The position numbers were made by a program, and so were the translations under genes. The notes under the pieces were generated by a model that saw only the letters and a list, made by a program, of their open reading frames with translations, searched no databases and had not been told where the DNA came from. DNA of 13,841 nt, taken from Planctomycetota bacterium. GTDB lineage: Bacteria > Planctomycetota > UBA1135. This document shows positions 1 through 6,812 of the stretch, piece by piece; the first letter of the stretch is position 1; each line of letters opens with the position of its first letter. The stretch covers positions 1 through 13,841 of the forward strand of contig JAKVCF010000054.1 of assembly GCA_022447335.1 (NCBI GenBank), in the 5' to 3' direction.

Positions 1-31
1 CCCCCCCTAAAGAAGAGGCGTTAGCCCCAAA

Positions 32-49
32 CTGACCGGTCTGACCGGG
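32..49 (+). repeat. Two tandem copies of a 9-base unit carrying both in-frame stops
   Basis: The bases CTGACCGGT at 32-40 are followed directly by CTGACCGGG at 41-49, eight of nine positions identical. Each copy contributes a TGA in the frame of the downstream barrel ORF (33-35 and 42-44). The repeat is short and could be chance, but it sits exactly where the barrel frame is interrupted. Confidence 0.5.
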
Positions 50-104
50 CGAGGGCCTGCCGGTTCGTTGGACCGGCGGTAACGATAGATCCTTCACCCT
101 GAGT

Positions 105-632
105 GTGCGGTGGGTCCCCAATATTGCAGCAGATCGCGCTAAAATACGCGCAATTGCGGCCTACCGCGCTAACAGGCGTCTAAGCCTAGCCGCGGAATGG
201 AACCCGGGCGAATCAGAGCTGCTACCCAATTTCAACTTTGCCCCCTCACTGCCGAACGAACACATACCAGGCGTTGGCCTGATGGTCGGCACCAGTAGCG
301 ACCGGATCGGCACGCCGGATGGCCGCGCCTGGTTTGCGGCGGCAACCCTCGATCCTAAAGAATGGGGCTGGGAAGACCTGCCCGTCAACGGATACCTAGG
401 GGCGTCTTACGGCACTTGGGCAAATGACGCGCGTGCGATTGGCGGACTGTCTTGGTCGTTCATGGAACACCTATCAGCTGGCGTACAGCACGACGGAGAG
501 AACGTCCATGGGATTATCTCGATAAACCCAGCGCTATTCGCCGGCGACCCTTCGCAATGGAACATCGATCTTCTCTTGATCGAACAGTTCGGCTCGCACA
601 CTCTCGGCATCACTGTATCGACGCGCTTCTAG
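105..632 (+). CDS. Outer-membrane beta-barrel protein, C-terminal part (5' end missing or disrupted)
   Basis: I do not recognise a named family. The 175 residues alternate short amphipathic strands with Gly/Asn/Asp-rich turns, for example RAIAAYRANRRLSLAAEW, then GLMVGT, AWFAAATL, GYLGASYG, GGLSWSF and LSAGVQ, and end in DLLLIEQF and TLGITVSTRF. A terminal Phe after a hydrophobic-alternating strand is the usual Bam recognition signal of outer-membrane barrels, so an outer-membrane location is likely. The first in-frame GTG (105) is not a convincing start: there is no Shine-Dalgarno site or signal peptide, and the same frame is open back to 45, where it reads as another barrel strand (RSFTLSVRW just before and across the GTG). 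Two in-frame TGA codons at 33 and 42 block further extension. The gene is therefore probably a 5'-truncated or frameshifted remnant, or is cut by poor sequence at the window edge. The 148 bases to the next gene and their different themes argue against obvious co-function, although a sugar-permeable porin beside a sugar operon is possible. Confidence 0.6.
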   Translation: MRWVPNIAADRAKIRAIAAYRANRRLSLAAEWNPGESELLPNFNFAPSLPNEHIPGVGLMVGTSSDRIGTPDGRAWFAAATLDPKEWGWEDLPVNGYLGASYGTWANDARAIGGLSWSFMEHLSAGVQHDGENVHGIISINPALFAGDPSQWNIDLLLIEQFGSHTLGITVSTRF

Positions 633-768
633 CGCATAGCCCTCATAAGAGAGCTTGACACGACACCGCTCGCGAAGCAGAACCGCGGTAGGTCGCCGAA
701 ATCAAGACTTGTAGTCGAGAGCAATACGAACGAATCTAGGCATTCCTCGCCGCAGCCCCGCTACCTCG

Positions 769-779
769 GGGGTCGCCCC
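769..779 (+). promoter_or_regulatory. GC hairpin covering the only SD-like G-run before the 781 start
   Basis: GGGG (769-772), loop TCG (773-775) and CCCC (776-779) form a short perfect stem ending one base before the ATG at 781. A G-U pair (768/780) could extend it. The G-run is the only purine-rich stretch that could act as a ribosome binding site, so folding would hide it. Formation and effect are inferred. Confidence 0.3.
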
Positions 780-780
780 T

Positions 781-1923
781 ATGTCAGACCAACAACCCGT
801 TCGCATTGCGCTTGTCGGACTCGGCTTCGGCGCCGAGTTCATCCCCATCTATCAAGCCCACCCGGATGCTAAGCCATCTGCGATTTGCCAGCGCAATCGG
901 AAAAATCTAGACGCTGTCGGCGATGCATTCGGCATCGAGAAACGCTATACCGATTACGCTGATCTACTCAAGGACCCAAACATCGATGCGGTCCATATCA
1001 ACACCCCCATCCCACTGCATGCCGAGCAGTCGATCCAAGCGCTCGAAGCTGGCAAACATGTCGCTTGCACCGTTCCCATGGCGACAAGTGTTGAAGACTG
1101 CAAGCGCATCGTCGATGCTCAAGTCGCAAGCGGGAAAAGGTACATGATGATGGAGACCGTCGTGTACTCGCGCGAGTTTCTCTTCATGAAAGATCTCTAC
1201 GAGAACGGTGAGTTGGGTCGCATTCAATTCTTGCAAGCATCGCACCAACAGGACATGGATGGATGGCCAGACTATTGGCCAGGCCTACCACCAATGCACT
1301 ACGCCACACATTGTGCCGGCCCAGTACTAGCACTACCACGCCGTGATGCGACGCGCATTAGCTGCTTCGGATCAGGGCGAATAGGCGAAGACCTGGCAGC
1401 TATTCACGGTTCTCCATGGGCGATTGAATCCGCGCACATACAACTGGAAGGTGATCTCTCTGCGCGAATCTACCGCTCATTGTTCGATACCGCGCGTCAA
1501 TACCGCGAAAGCATCGATGTCTACGGCAGCAAGAAAACCGTCGAGTGGCCGCTTATTGAGGGTGACCCTCTCGTAGTGCATACGGCTAAAAAGTCAGAGT
1601 TTGAAATTCCAGAAAACGTAGAGTGCCCAGACTACGCGCATCTGCTACCGAAAGAAATTCAACGTTTCACCACTCAAGGCGTCTATGACACCGATGCCAG
1701 TCGACACCTCTCTTTCACCCAGGGTGCGGGCCACGGCGGATCACACCCTCACCTAGCACACGAATTCGTCGATGCGATTCTGAACAATCGTGACTGCTAT
1801 CCAAATGCGCGCGAATCGGCTAACTGGACCTGCGTCGGCATTCTCGCGCACGAATCAGCCATGAAAGGTGGTGAAATTATGGACATGCCCACCTTCACTC
1901 TGAGTCAGGCTGACGAGACATAA
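781..1923 (+). CDS. Gfo/Idh/MocA family oxidoreductase, cytoplasmic
   Basis: This 380-residue protein is a predicted NAD(P)-dependent sugar or polyol dehydrogenase. The N-terminal Rossmann domain (about residues 5-125) opens with VRIALVGLGFGAEF, giving a G13-x-G15-x-G17 dinucleotide loop; the C-terminal alpha/beta substrate domain (about 126-370) contains MHYATHC with His177 as the likely catalytic histidine. There is no signal peptide. The length is normal for the family. The EKP motif, whose Lys helps bind cofactor and substrate, is replaced by CTVPMATS. I recall a subfamily with this TVPM form, so it may be a clade feature and not damage. It precedes a transporter and xylose genes on the same strand, suggesting a role in sugar use, but a 175-base gap leaves co-transcription uncertain. 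The ATG at 781 is preceded only by a G-run at 768-772. Substrate cannot be assigned. Confidence 0.88.
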   Translation: MSDQQPVRIALVGLGFGAEFIPIYQAHPDAKPSAICQRNRKNLDAVGDAFGIEKRYTDYADLLKDPNIDAVHINTPIPLHAEQSIQALEAGKHVACTVPMATSVEDCKRIVDAQVASGKRYMMMETVVYSREFLFMKDLYENGELGRIQFLQASHQQDMDGWPDYWPGLPPMHYATHCAGPVLALPRRDATRISCFGSGRIGEDLAAIHGSPWAIESAHIQLEGDLSARIYRSLFDTARQYRESIDVYGSKKTVEWPLIEGDPLVVHTAKKSEFEIPENVECPDYAHLLPKEIQRFTTQGVYDTDASRHLSFTQGAGHGGSHPHLAHEFVDAILNNRDCYPNARESANWTCVGILAHESAMKGGEIMDMPTFTLSQADET

Positions 1924-2010
1924 TTCCTGTCCGCATGCTAACGCTACCATTAATCCTGTAATTGACCGATTCGACCTCGAGTTCGCAAAAAAAGGGCATC
2001 GTGGCGCTAC

Positions 2011-2028
2011 AACTGCACTCTGGCAGTT
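2011..2028. repeat. 6-bp inverted repeat in the gap before the transporter
   Basis: AACTGC (2011-2016) and GCAGTT (2023-2028) are perfect inverted copies around six bases, ACTCTG. No T-run follows on the + strand, so it is not a canonical terminator. It could be an operator half-site pair or chance. The 1924-2098 gap otherwise shows an A7 run (1987-1993) and no promoter that I trust. Confidence 0.25.
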
Positions 2029-2041
2029 CGATGGAAGTCCG

Positions 2042-2090
2042 CTTCCGCAACTTCCACTTCGAGCTCTCCCCCTCCCCCCAACTCTCTACC
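2042..2090 (+). promoter_or_regulatory. Pyrimidine-rich leader ahead of the transporter GTG
   Basis: Nearly all of these 49 bases are C or T, including CTCTCCCCCTCCCCCCAACT, and the tract ends nine bases before the GTG at 2099. No Shine-Dalgarno sequence is present. Pyrimidine-rich leaders can be bound by ribosomal protein S1, so this may stand in for an SD site; that is inference. The same open frame continues upstream without a stop to 1904 but holds no ATG, GTG or TTG. Confidence 0.35.
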
Positions 2091-2098
2091 ACAAGACA

Positions 2099-3724
2099 GT
2101 GAACATTCGCAAAGACGGGATTACTCCCAATGCCGGCCGCCTCCTTTGGGCCGGATTCATGGCCATCCTTGCCGCCGGCATCGGCTTCGGCGTGCGCGGC
2201 GGCATCGTTGCCAACTGGGGCAGTGAGTTTGGTTACACCGGCGCGCAGCTCGGCGCGATTGGCGGCGCAGGCCTGACTGGCTTCTGCTTCGGCATCATCA
2301 TCGGCGGGGTGCTCTGTGACAAGATTGGCTACGGCAAGCTGGTCCTACTCGCCTTCCTGACCCACATCATTTCGGCCTTCGTCACACTGGGCGCCAATCC
2401 AGACCAAGGCGATCTCGCCTTTAACCTGCTCTATTGGGGAACCTTCATCTTCGCGTATGCCAATGGCACGCTCGAGGCAGTCGCCAACCCGCTCGTGGCG
2501 ACTCTATTCCCGAAGAACCGCACGCATTATCTGAACATTGTGCACGCGAGCTGGCCCGCCGGCCTCGTGCTGGGCGGCGCGATCGGCTGGATGCTCGGTG
2601 GCCCGGATGGCTGGTCTTGGCAGATGCAGCTCAGCCTCTTCCTGGTGCCGACGGTGATCTACGGCCTCATGTTCATGGGCCAGCACATGCCGAAGTCGGA
2701 AGCTTCAGAGCAAGGCCTTTCGCTCGGCGAGATGTTCAAGGACGTCGGCCTGCTCGGCGGCGCCGTGATCTGTTTCCTACTGACGCTGTTCTTCTCGGGC
2801 GCCATGGGCCTGACTAACGTGTCTGCGTACTTGATCTCAGGCATGCTGCTACTGTGCATCGGCGCGATTACGGAGTTCTCGATCGGCTCGGTCATTCTAT
2901 TCGTGCTGTTTGTCGCGCATGCGCTGGTAGGCGCCGTCGAGCTGGGTACTGACTCTTGGGCGCAGAACATTACTGGCAACATCCTGACACCGGAACAGGG
3001 CAAAATCCTGTTCATCTGGACCTCGGCGATCATGTTCTTCCTGCGCTTCTGCGCAGACTTCATCGAGCGCAAGCTGAAACTGTCGCCGGTCGGCATTTTG
3101 CTGATCTGCTCCGTACTGGCGCTGGTCGGCCTCAACCTGGTAAGCAGCATCGAAACATTCGTCGGTGCGATGCTGGCGCTGTCAGTCTACGCAGTTGGTA
3201 AGACCTTTTTCTGGCCCACTATGCTGGCGGTCGCCAGTGACCGCTTCCCACGCACCGGCGCGATCGCGATCAGCATCATGGGCGGCATCGGCATGCTGTC
3301 GGGCGGCCTGGTTGGCTCGGAAGGCCTCGGATACGCGAAGGACCGCTTCGCCGGCGCGGCGCTTGAGGCTTCGAACGCCGCTCTATACAAAGAGTACAAG
3401 GCCGAGAAGCCCAGTGACTTCCTGTTCTTCGGCGAGGCCTATGGCCTCGACGGTAAGAAGCTCGGTGCGGTCCAGGACAAGCTTGGTGATGTACGCAAAG
3501 AGCTCTCTGAAGCTGGCAACACCGACCCGCAAGCTGCGCTGGATCGTCTGACCGAAGACGAGCGCACTGTGCACGAAGCCAGCATTGCAGGTGATCGCAA
3601 GACGCTCGTCGCAGACTCAGCCATCCCTGGGGCCATGGCGGTCATCTTCTTACTGCTGATGCTCTACTTCCGCAGCGTTGGCGGCTATCGCCGCCTGACC
3701 GTCGCCAAACACGAAGCCGTCTAA
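2099..3724 (+). CDS. MFS family transporter, probable sugar permease
   Basis: This 541-residue polytopic inner-membrane protein is predicted to import a sugar. Helix 1 is at about residues 14-34 and helix 2 at about 49-70, followed by the MFS motif A loop GGVLCDKIGYGK (69-80, with Asp74 and Gly77). Further hydrophobic segments follow to helix 11, near residue 402. A hydrophilic insertion of about 100 residues (roughly 405-507, rich in Lys, Asp and Glu) separates the last two helices, and the final helix is AIPGAMAVIFLLLMLYFRS (508-526). Typical MFS sugar porters are 400-480 residues, so this insertion accounts for the extra length. GTG at 2099 is the only ATG/GTG/TTG that fits, giving the N-terminus MNIRKDGITPNAGRLLW. 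xylA starts 14 bases after the stop, so D-xylose is the simplest substrate guess; it does not look like XylE. By hand count several rows are GC-rich (3301-3360 is 45/60) compared with rows in the flanking genes. Confidence 0.87.
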   Translation: MNIRKDGITPNAGRLLWAGFMAILAAGIGFGVRGGIVANWGSEFGYTGAQLGAIGGAGLTGFCFGIIIGGVLCDKIGYGKLVLLAFLTHIISAFVTLGANPDQGDLAFNLLYWGTFIFAYANGTLEAVANPLVATLFPKNRTHYLNIVHASWPAGLVLGGAIGWMLGGPDGWSWQMQLSLFLVPTVIYGLMFMGQHMPKSEASEQGLSLGEMFKDVGLLGGAVICFLLTLFFSGAMGLTNVSAYLISGMLLLCIGAITEFSIGSVILFVLFVAHALVGAVELGTDSWAQNITGNILTPEQGKILFIWTSAIMFFLRFCADFIERKLKLSPVGILLICSVLALVGLNLVSSIETFVGAMLALSVYAVGKTFFWPTMLAVASDRFPRTGAIAISIMGGIGMLSGGLVGSEGLGYAKDRFAGAALEASNAALYKEYKAEKPSDFLFFGEAYGLDGKKLGAVQDKLGDVRKELSEAGNTDPQAALDRLTEDERTVHEASIAGDRKTLVADSAIPGAMAVIFLLLMLYFRSVGGYRRLTVAKHEAV

Positions 3725-3738
3725 TGATCTCCTGACTG

Positions 3739-4923
3739 ATGAGCGATTCCTTTGACCCGACGCCGAGCGACCGGTTCACCTTCGGCCTGTGGACGGTCGG
3801 CAACCCGGGGGCCGATCCCTTCGGCCCCCGGGTGCGACCGAGCATCGCGCCAACAGATATCGTCGCCGGGCTAGCTAAGGTTGGCGCCTATGGCGTCAAC
3901 CTGCACGACAATGACCTAGTCCCCTTCGGCGCAAGCGCGTCGGAGCGAGATCAAATCGTAGCCGACTTTAAAAAGGCCTGCGACGAACACGGCTTAGCGG
4001 TGCCGATGGCCACCACCAACCTGTTCTCGCATCCAGTCTTCCGCGATGGCGCTTTTACTTCCAGCAACCCTAAGGTGCGCGCTTACGCAATCCAGAAGGT
4101 AATGCGGTCAATCGAGACTGGCATCGAGCTTGGCGCCAAGATCAACGTCTTCTGGGGCGGTCGTGAAGGCGTAGAAACTGACGCCGCCAAAGATAGTCGC
4201 GACGCCATCAAATGGTATCGCGAGTGCTTGGACTTCCTATGCGCCTGGACCAAGGACCAGGGTTGGGAGCAAAAGTTCGCACTTGAGGCAAAGCCGAATG
4301 AGCCGCGGTCGGAGATCTTTCTACCAACTACCGGGCACATGCTGCACTTCATCGAAACGTTGGAGCACGGCGAAATGTGTGGCGTGAATCCGGAGACAGC
4401 GCACGAAAACATGCCAGGCTTATCAATGGTGCATGCCGTTGCTCAAGCTATGGAAGTTGGGAAACTATTTCACATTGACCTAAACGCGCAGAAAATCGGT
4501 CGCTATGACCAGGATCTGCGCTTTGGTTCAGAAGATGTCAAAGGCGCCTTTTTCTTAGTACGTCTACTAGAGGGGACGGGCGGATACGCGCCATACACCG
4601 GACCACTGCACTTCGACTCACACGCATATCGCACTGAAGACATCGATGGTGTGTGGGACTTCGCACGCGGATCAATGCGCACTTACAAGATCCTGGCTAC
4701 CAAAGCGAAGTTTTTTGATGCTGATCCCGAAGTACAACAATTGCTATCTGCAACACACGCCGATCGGGACAATGTCGCTAACCTGATGAGCAGATACTCC
4801 AGCAGTAATGCGGCAGTAGTCAGTGAGATGGCGCATGACCCTGAAGCTATGGCAGCCGTCGGCCATCGCTATGAGCGGCTTGATCAGATCGCGATGGAAC
4901 ACCTCCTCGGAGTACGTAGCTAG
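3739..4923 (+). CDS. xylA: Xylose isomerase, class I (short, actinobacterial-type)
   Basis: XylA interconverts D-xylose and D-xylulose in the cytoplasm. The 394 residues align along their length with the short Streptomyces-type enzyme, starting RFTFGLWTVG. Active-site and metal residues are visible: His56 and Asp59 in LHDNDLVPFG, Trp139, Glu183 and Lys185 in ALEAKPNEPR, Glu219 and His222 in NPETAHE, Asp247, Asp257 and Asp259 in IDLNAQKIGRYDQDLRFG, and Asp293 in HFD. All are intact, so activity is expected. Small departures are NPETAHE where Streptomyces has NPEVGHE, LNAQ for LNGQ, and a few extra residues (GGYAPYTGP) before Asp293. The C-terminus RLDQIAMEHLLGVR is typical. ATG 3739 lies 14 bases after the transporter stop with no SD, suggesting translational coupling. 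xylB follows 32 bases later. A perfect 13-bp hairpin sequence lies inside codons 22-32. Confidence 0.95.
   Translation: MSDSFDPTPSDRFTFGLWTVGNPGADPFGPRVRPSIAPTDIVAGLAKVGAYGVNLHDNDLVPFGASASERDQIVADFKKACDEHGLAVPMATTNLFSHPVFRDGAFTSSNPKVRAYAIQKVMRSIETGIELGAKINVFWGGREGVETDAAKDSRDAIKWYRECLDFLCAWTKDQGWEQKFALEAKPNEPRSEIFLPTTGHMLHFIETLEHGEMCGVNPETAHENMPGLSMVHAVAQAMEVGKLFHIDLNAQKIGRYDQDLRFGSEDVKGAFFLVRLLEGTGGYAPYTGPLHFDSHAYRTEDIDGVWDFARGSMRTYKILATKAKFFDADPEVQQLLSATHADRDNVANLMSRYSSSNAAVVSEMAHDPEAMAAVGHRYERLDQIAMEHLLGVRS
3803..3833. repeat. Perfect 13-bp inverted repeat, 5-base loop, inside the start of xylA
   Basis: ACCCGGGGGCCGA at 3803-3815 and TCGGCCCCCGGGT at 3821-3833 are exact reverse complements around the loop TCCCT (3816-3820). 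Eleven of the 13 pairs are G-C, so the mRNA hairpin would be very stable. It starts 64 bases into xylA and encodes NPGADPFGPRV, a segment where Streptomyces XylA has WQGRDPFGDAT. It may slow ribosomes, protect or cleave the transcript, or mark a recombination point; these are inferences. No T-run follows, so it is not a canonical terminator. Confidence 0.8.
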
Positions 4924-4936
4924 GCCAGTCGAACCA

Positions 4937-4944
4937 TAAGGAGG
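4937..4944 (+). promoter_or_regulatory. Strong Shine-Dalgarno site of xylB
   Basis: TAAGGAGG matches the 16S anti-SD core and lies 11 bases before the ATG at 4956. It is the only strong SD that I see linked to a start in this window, and it fixes the xylB start. Confidence 0.75.
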
Positions 4945-4955
4945 CGTATCACAAG

Positions 4956-6392
4956 ATGGGGCTGTATCTCGGAATCGACCTCGGCACACAGAGCGTTAAG
5001 GTCCTAGTCTTCGACACGGATCTGCGCACAGTAGTCGCACGAGCCAGCCACGACTTGCCAGCCCCGACTAGCCCAAGACCCGGTGCGGCCGAACAAAACC
5101 CTGCTGATTGGTGGGAAGGCTTCATCTCGGCCACACAGAAAGCGCTGGCAACAGAGGGCGTTGATCGCACCCAAGTGCGCGCGATCGGCGTCAGTGGTCA
5201 GCAGCACGGCATGGTAGTTCTAGACGAATCCGGCGAAGTCCTTCATCCAGCTAAGCTGTGGTGCGATGTCGAACCAGAAGCCGAAGCGCGCGCTTTGTCT
5301 GAAGAATTCGGTCGAGCGGTGCCACCGGGATTTACTGCGCCCAAGCTGATGTGGCTGAAAAAACACCACCCTGATCTTTTCGCGCAGGCAACCAAACTAC
5401 AGCTACCACACGATTGGCTGAACGGTCAACTCACAGGCAACCACGCGACCGACGCTGGTGACGCAAGTGGCAATGGCATCTTTGATCCGATCGCGCGCAC
5501 ACATGACTTCGAGGCAGCCACTTGGATCGATGCACGGGTCCCGGACATGCTTCCTCCTATCCTTGCACATAACGAAGGGCATGGATCGCTGCTACCAGAG
5601 ATTGCCGAGCAGTTGGGCCTGTCAACCAAGGTGCGCGTTTCTGCTGGATCCGGAGACAACATGATGTCCGCATTGGGCGCGGGCGCCTTCGATCCCGATC
5701 TCCTAGTAATTAGTCTCGGCACGAGTGGCACATTGTTCGGCTACTCGCCACTGCCGATTGTGGACCCAAATGGTGAGGTCGCACCTTTCTGTGACGCAAC
5801 TGGTGGTTGGCTTCCACTGGTTTGCACCCAGAACTGCACCACTGTGCCGAACGAAGTTCAGCAAGCCTTTGGCATGAGCCATGAAGAGTTGGTGGAGCTC
5901 GCACGGAAAGAGCCTGTGGGATGCGAAGGCATGGTCTTCCTCCCTTATCTGACTGGAGAGCGCACCCCAAACTGGCCGCACGCGACCGGCGTGCTGCACG
6001 GCATACAACCTGGTGGAATGCGCCCTGGATTGCTTTACCGCGCGGCACTTGAAGGCGCTTCCTTCGCGTTGGCCCATGGCGTCCAACGCCTACAAGATCT
6101 CGGCCTGATCACCTCTCGCGTACAACTAGTTGGCGGCGGCGCAGCCAATCCTCTCTGGCAGGAAATTCTCGCCAGCCTGCTCCATGTCGAAATTCAACTT
6201 GGCGAGGAATCCGAATCGGCCGCACTCGGCGCAGCCCTGCATGCTGCAACGATGGACACAGGTATCAAATCATCACGTTTGACCCCCGCCGCAAGTGACC
6301 CGCGATTAATTGCTCCGATCACAAGTGATTCAAGCGCTTATGCCGACGCCTTCGAAAATTATCAGCGCCAGGCTTCCGCTCGATTCGGCTGA
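4956..6392 (+). CDS. xylB: Xylulokinase (FGGY carbohydrate kinase)
   Basis: XylB phosphorylates D-xylulose with ATP to D-xylulose 5-phosphate, the entry to the pentose phosphate pathway. The 478 residues have the two FGGY actin-like domains. The N-terminal domain begins LGIDLGTQSVK with Asp8, contains VSGQQHGMVVLD (the xylulokinase substrate loop) and PGFTAPKLMWLKK. The catalytic base is Asp234 in GSGDNMMSALG, matching Asp233 of E. coli XylB. The C-terminal domain shows SLGTSG (253-258), GERTPNW (from Gly334) and LVGGGAANPLW (near residue 393). Length and order are normal. After the P-loop region it reads LVCTQNCTTVPNEV instead of the E. coli sequence, closer to the variable form of other xylulokinases. 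It follows xylA by 32 bases with its own strong SD. I see no clear terminator; only a 5-bp hairpin overlaps the stop. Confidence 0.94.
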   Translation: MGLYLGIDLGTQSVKVLVFDTDLRTVVARASHDLPAPTSPRPGAAEQNPADWWEGFISATQKALATEGVDRTQVRAIGVSGQQHGMVVLDESGEVLHPAKLWCDVEPEAEARALSEEFGRAVPPGFTAPKLMWLKKHHPDLFAQATKLQLPHDWLNGQLTGNHATDAGDASGNGIFDPIARTHDFEAATWIDARVPDMLPPILAHNEGHGSLLPEIAEQLGLSTKVRVSAGSGDNMMSALGAGAFDPDLLVISLGTSGTLFGYSPLPIVDPNGEVAPFCDATGGWLPLVCTQNCTTVPNEVQQAFGMSHEELVELARKEPVGCEGMVFLPYLTGERTPNWPHATGVLHGIQPGGMRPGLLYRAALEGASFALAHGVQRLQDLGLITSRVQLVGGGAANPLWQEILASLLHVEIQLGEESESAALGAALHAATMDTGIKSSRLTPAASDPRLIAPITSDSSAYADAFENYQRQASARFG

Positions 6393-6430
6393 TCATCCAG
6401 CCACTCGGCTATCGCTCTTAAATCAAGATA

Positions 6431-6790
6431 CTAAATCGATCTATCCACGCCTTCCATACGAGGCATAGCTAAAAGCGCTGTAGCAAGCACGCCAACAATC
6501 AACTCGGTCAATGGGCGCCACTCGACTTCCGCCCATGGTTTCTTAATCAAACACTCATAACCAAACCATCCGACCACAAATGCAAGTCCGGTCAACCCTA
6601 GAAAATAACCGAGCTTGATTAGGCCCCGACGGATGCCCCACACGCCAAGCAATACAATCGATCCGTCGATCACACCAAACCAGAATGCCGGCCAGCCTCC
6701 AGGGCCACTTAATTTGCGGTAAACGCCACTGACTACAACTAGAGCGCCGAATACGGTTAGCACAGCGAGGCGAGAGGGGAGACGAATCAT
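6431..6790 (-). CDS. Small integral membrane protein, four predicted helices
   Basis: I do not recognise this 119-residue protein. It has four hydrophobic stretches: about 8-23 (LAVLTVFGALVVVSGV), 33-53 (from WPAFWFGVIDGSIVLLGVWG), 57-82 and 94-110 (LTELIVGVLATALLAMP). Lys/Arg-rich ends flank helix 1, and the short loops are Gly-rich. The GW-x6-G-x2-G pattern after a YRKL loop faintly recalls TMEM14-like small membrane proteins, but I would not assign that. It is the last gene of a minus-strand group: its ATG lies 22 bases after the stop of the ABM-domain gene. It ends 38 bases from the convergent xylB stop. No signal for regulation is visible. An inner-membrane location is expected. Confidence 0.72.
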   Translation of the reverse strand: MIRLPSRLAVLTVFGALVVVSGVYRKLSGPGGWPAFWFGVIDGSIVLLGVWGIRRGLIKLGYFLGLTGLAFVVGWFGYECLIKKPWAEVEWRPLTELIVGVLATALLAMPRMEGVDRSI

Positions 6791-6812
6791 CAGCTAGAGA
6801 AAATGCGCCCAA

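Noticed and set aside
655..683. TTGACA resembling a -35 box upstream of the 781 gene
   Set aside because: At 17-base spacing the -10 position reads CAGAAC, and no alternative near 16-18 fits.
1935..1961. Eight-codon Leu-rich mini-ORF (MLTLPLIL) after the first oxidoreductase
   Set aside because: Too short, no SD, and no paired attenuator structure with a T-run; likely chance.
1962..1990. TTGACC as a possible -35 for the transporter-xyl genes
   Set aside because: The matching -10 position reads GCAAAA; there is no second element to support a promoter.
1895..2092. 65-codon minus-strand ORF spanning the gap before the transporter
   Set aside because: No SD, no family resemblance, overlaps the end of the upstream gene; composition reflects the pyrimidine tract.
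2659..3150. 163-codon open frame on the - strand
   Set aside because: Antisense to the transporter, whose membrane-segment pattern shows which strand is coding.
6387..6402. GGCTG/CAGCC hairpin over the xylB stop as a terminator
   Set aside because: Only five pairs and no T-run on either strand.
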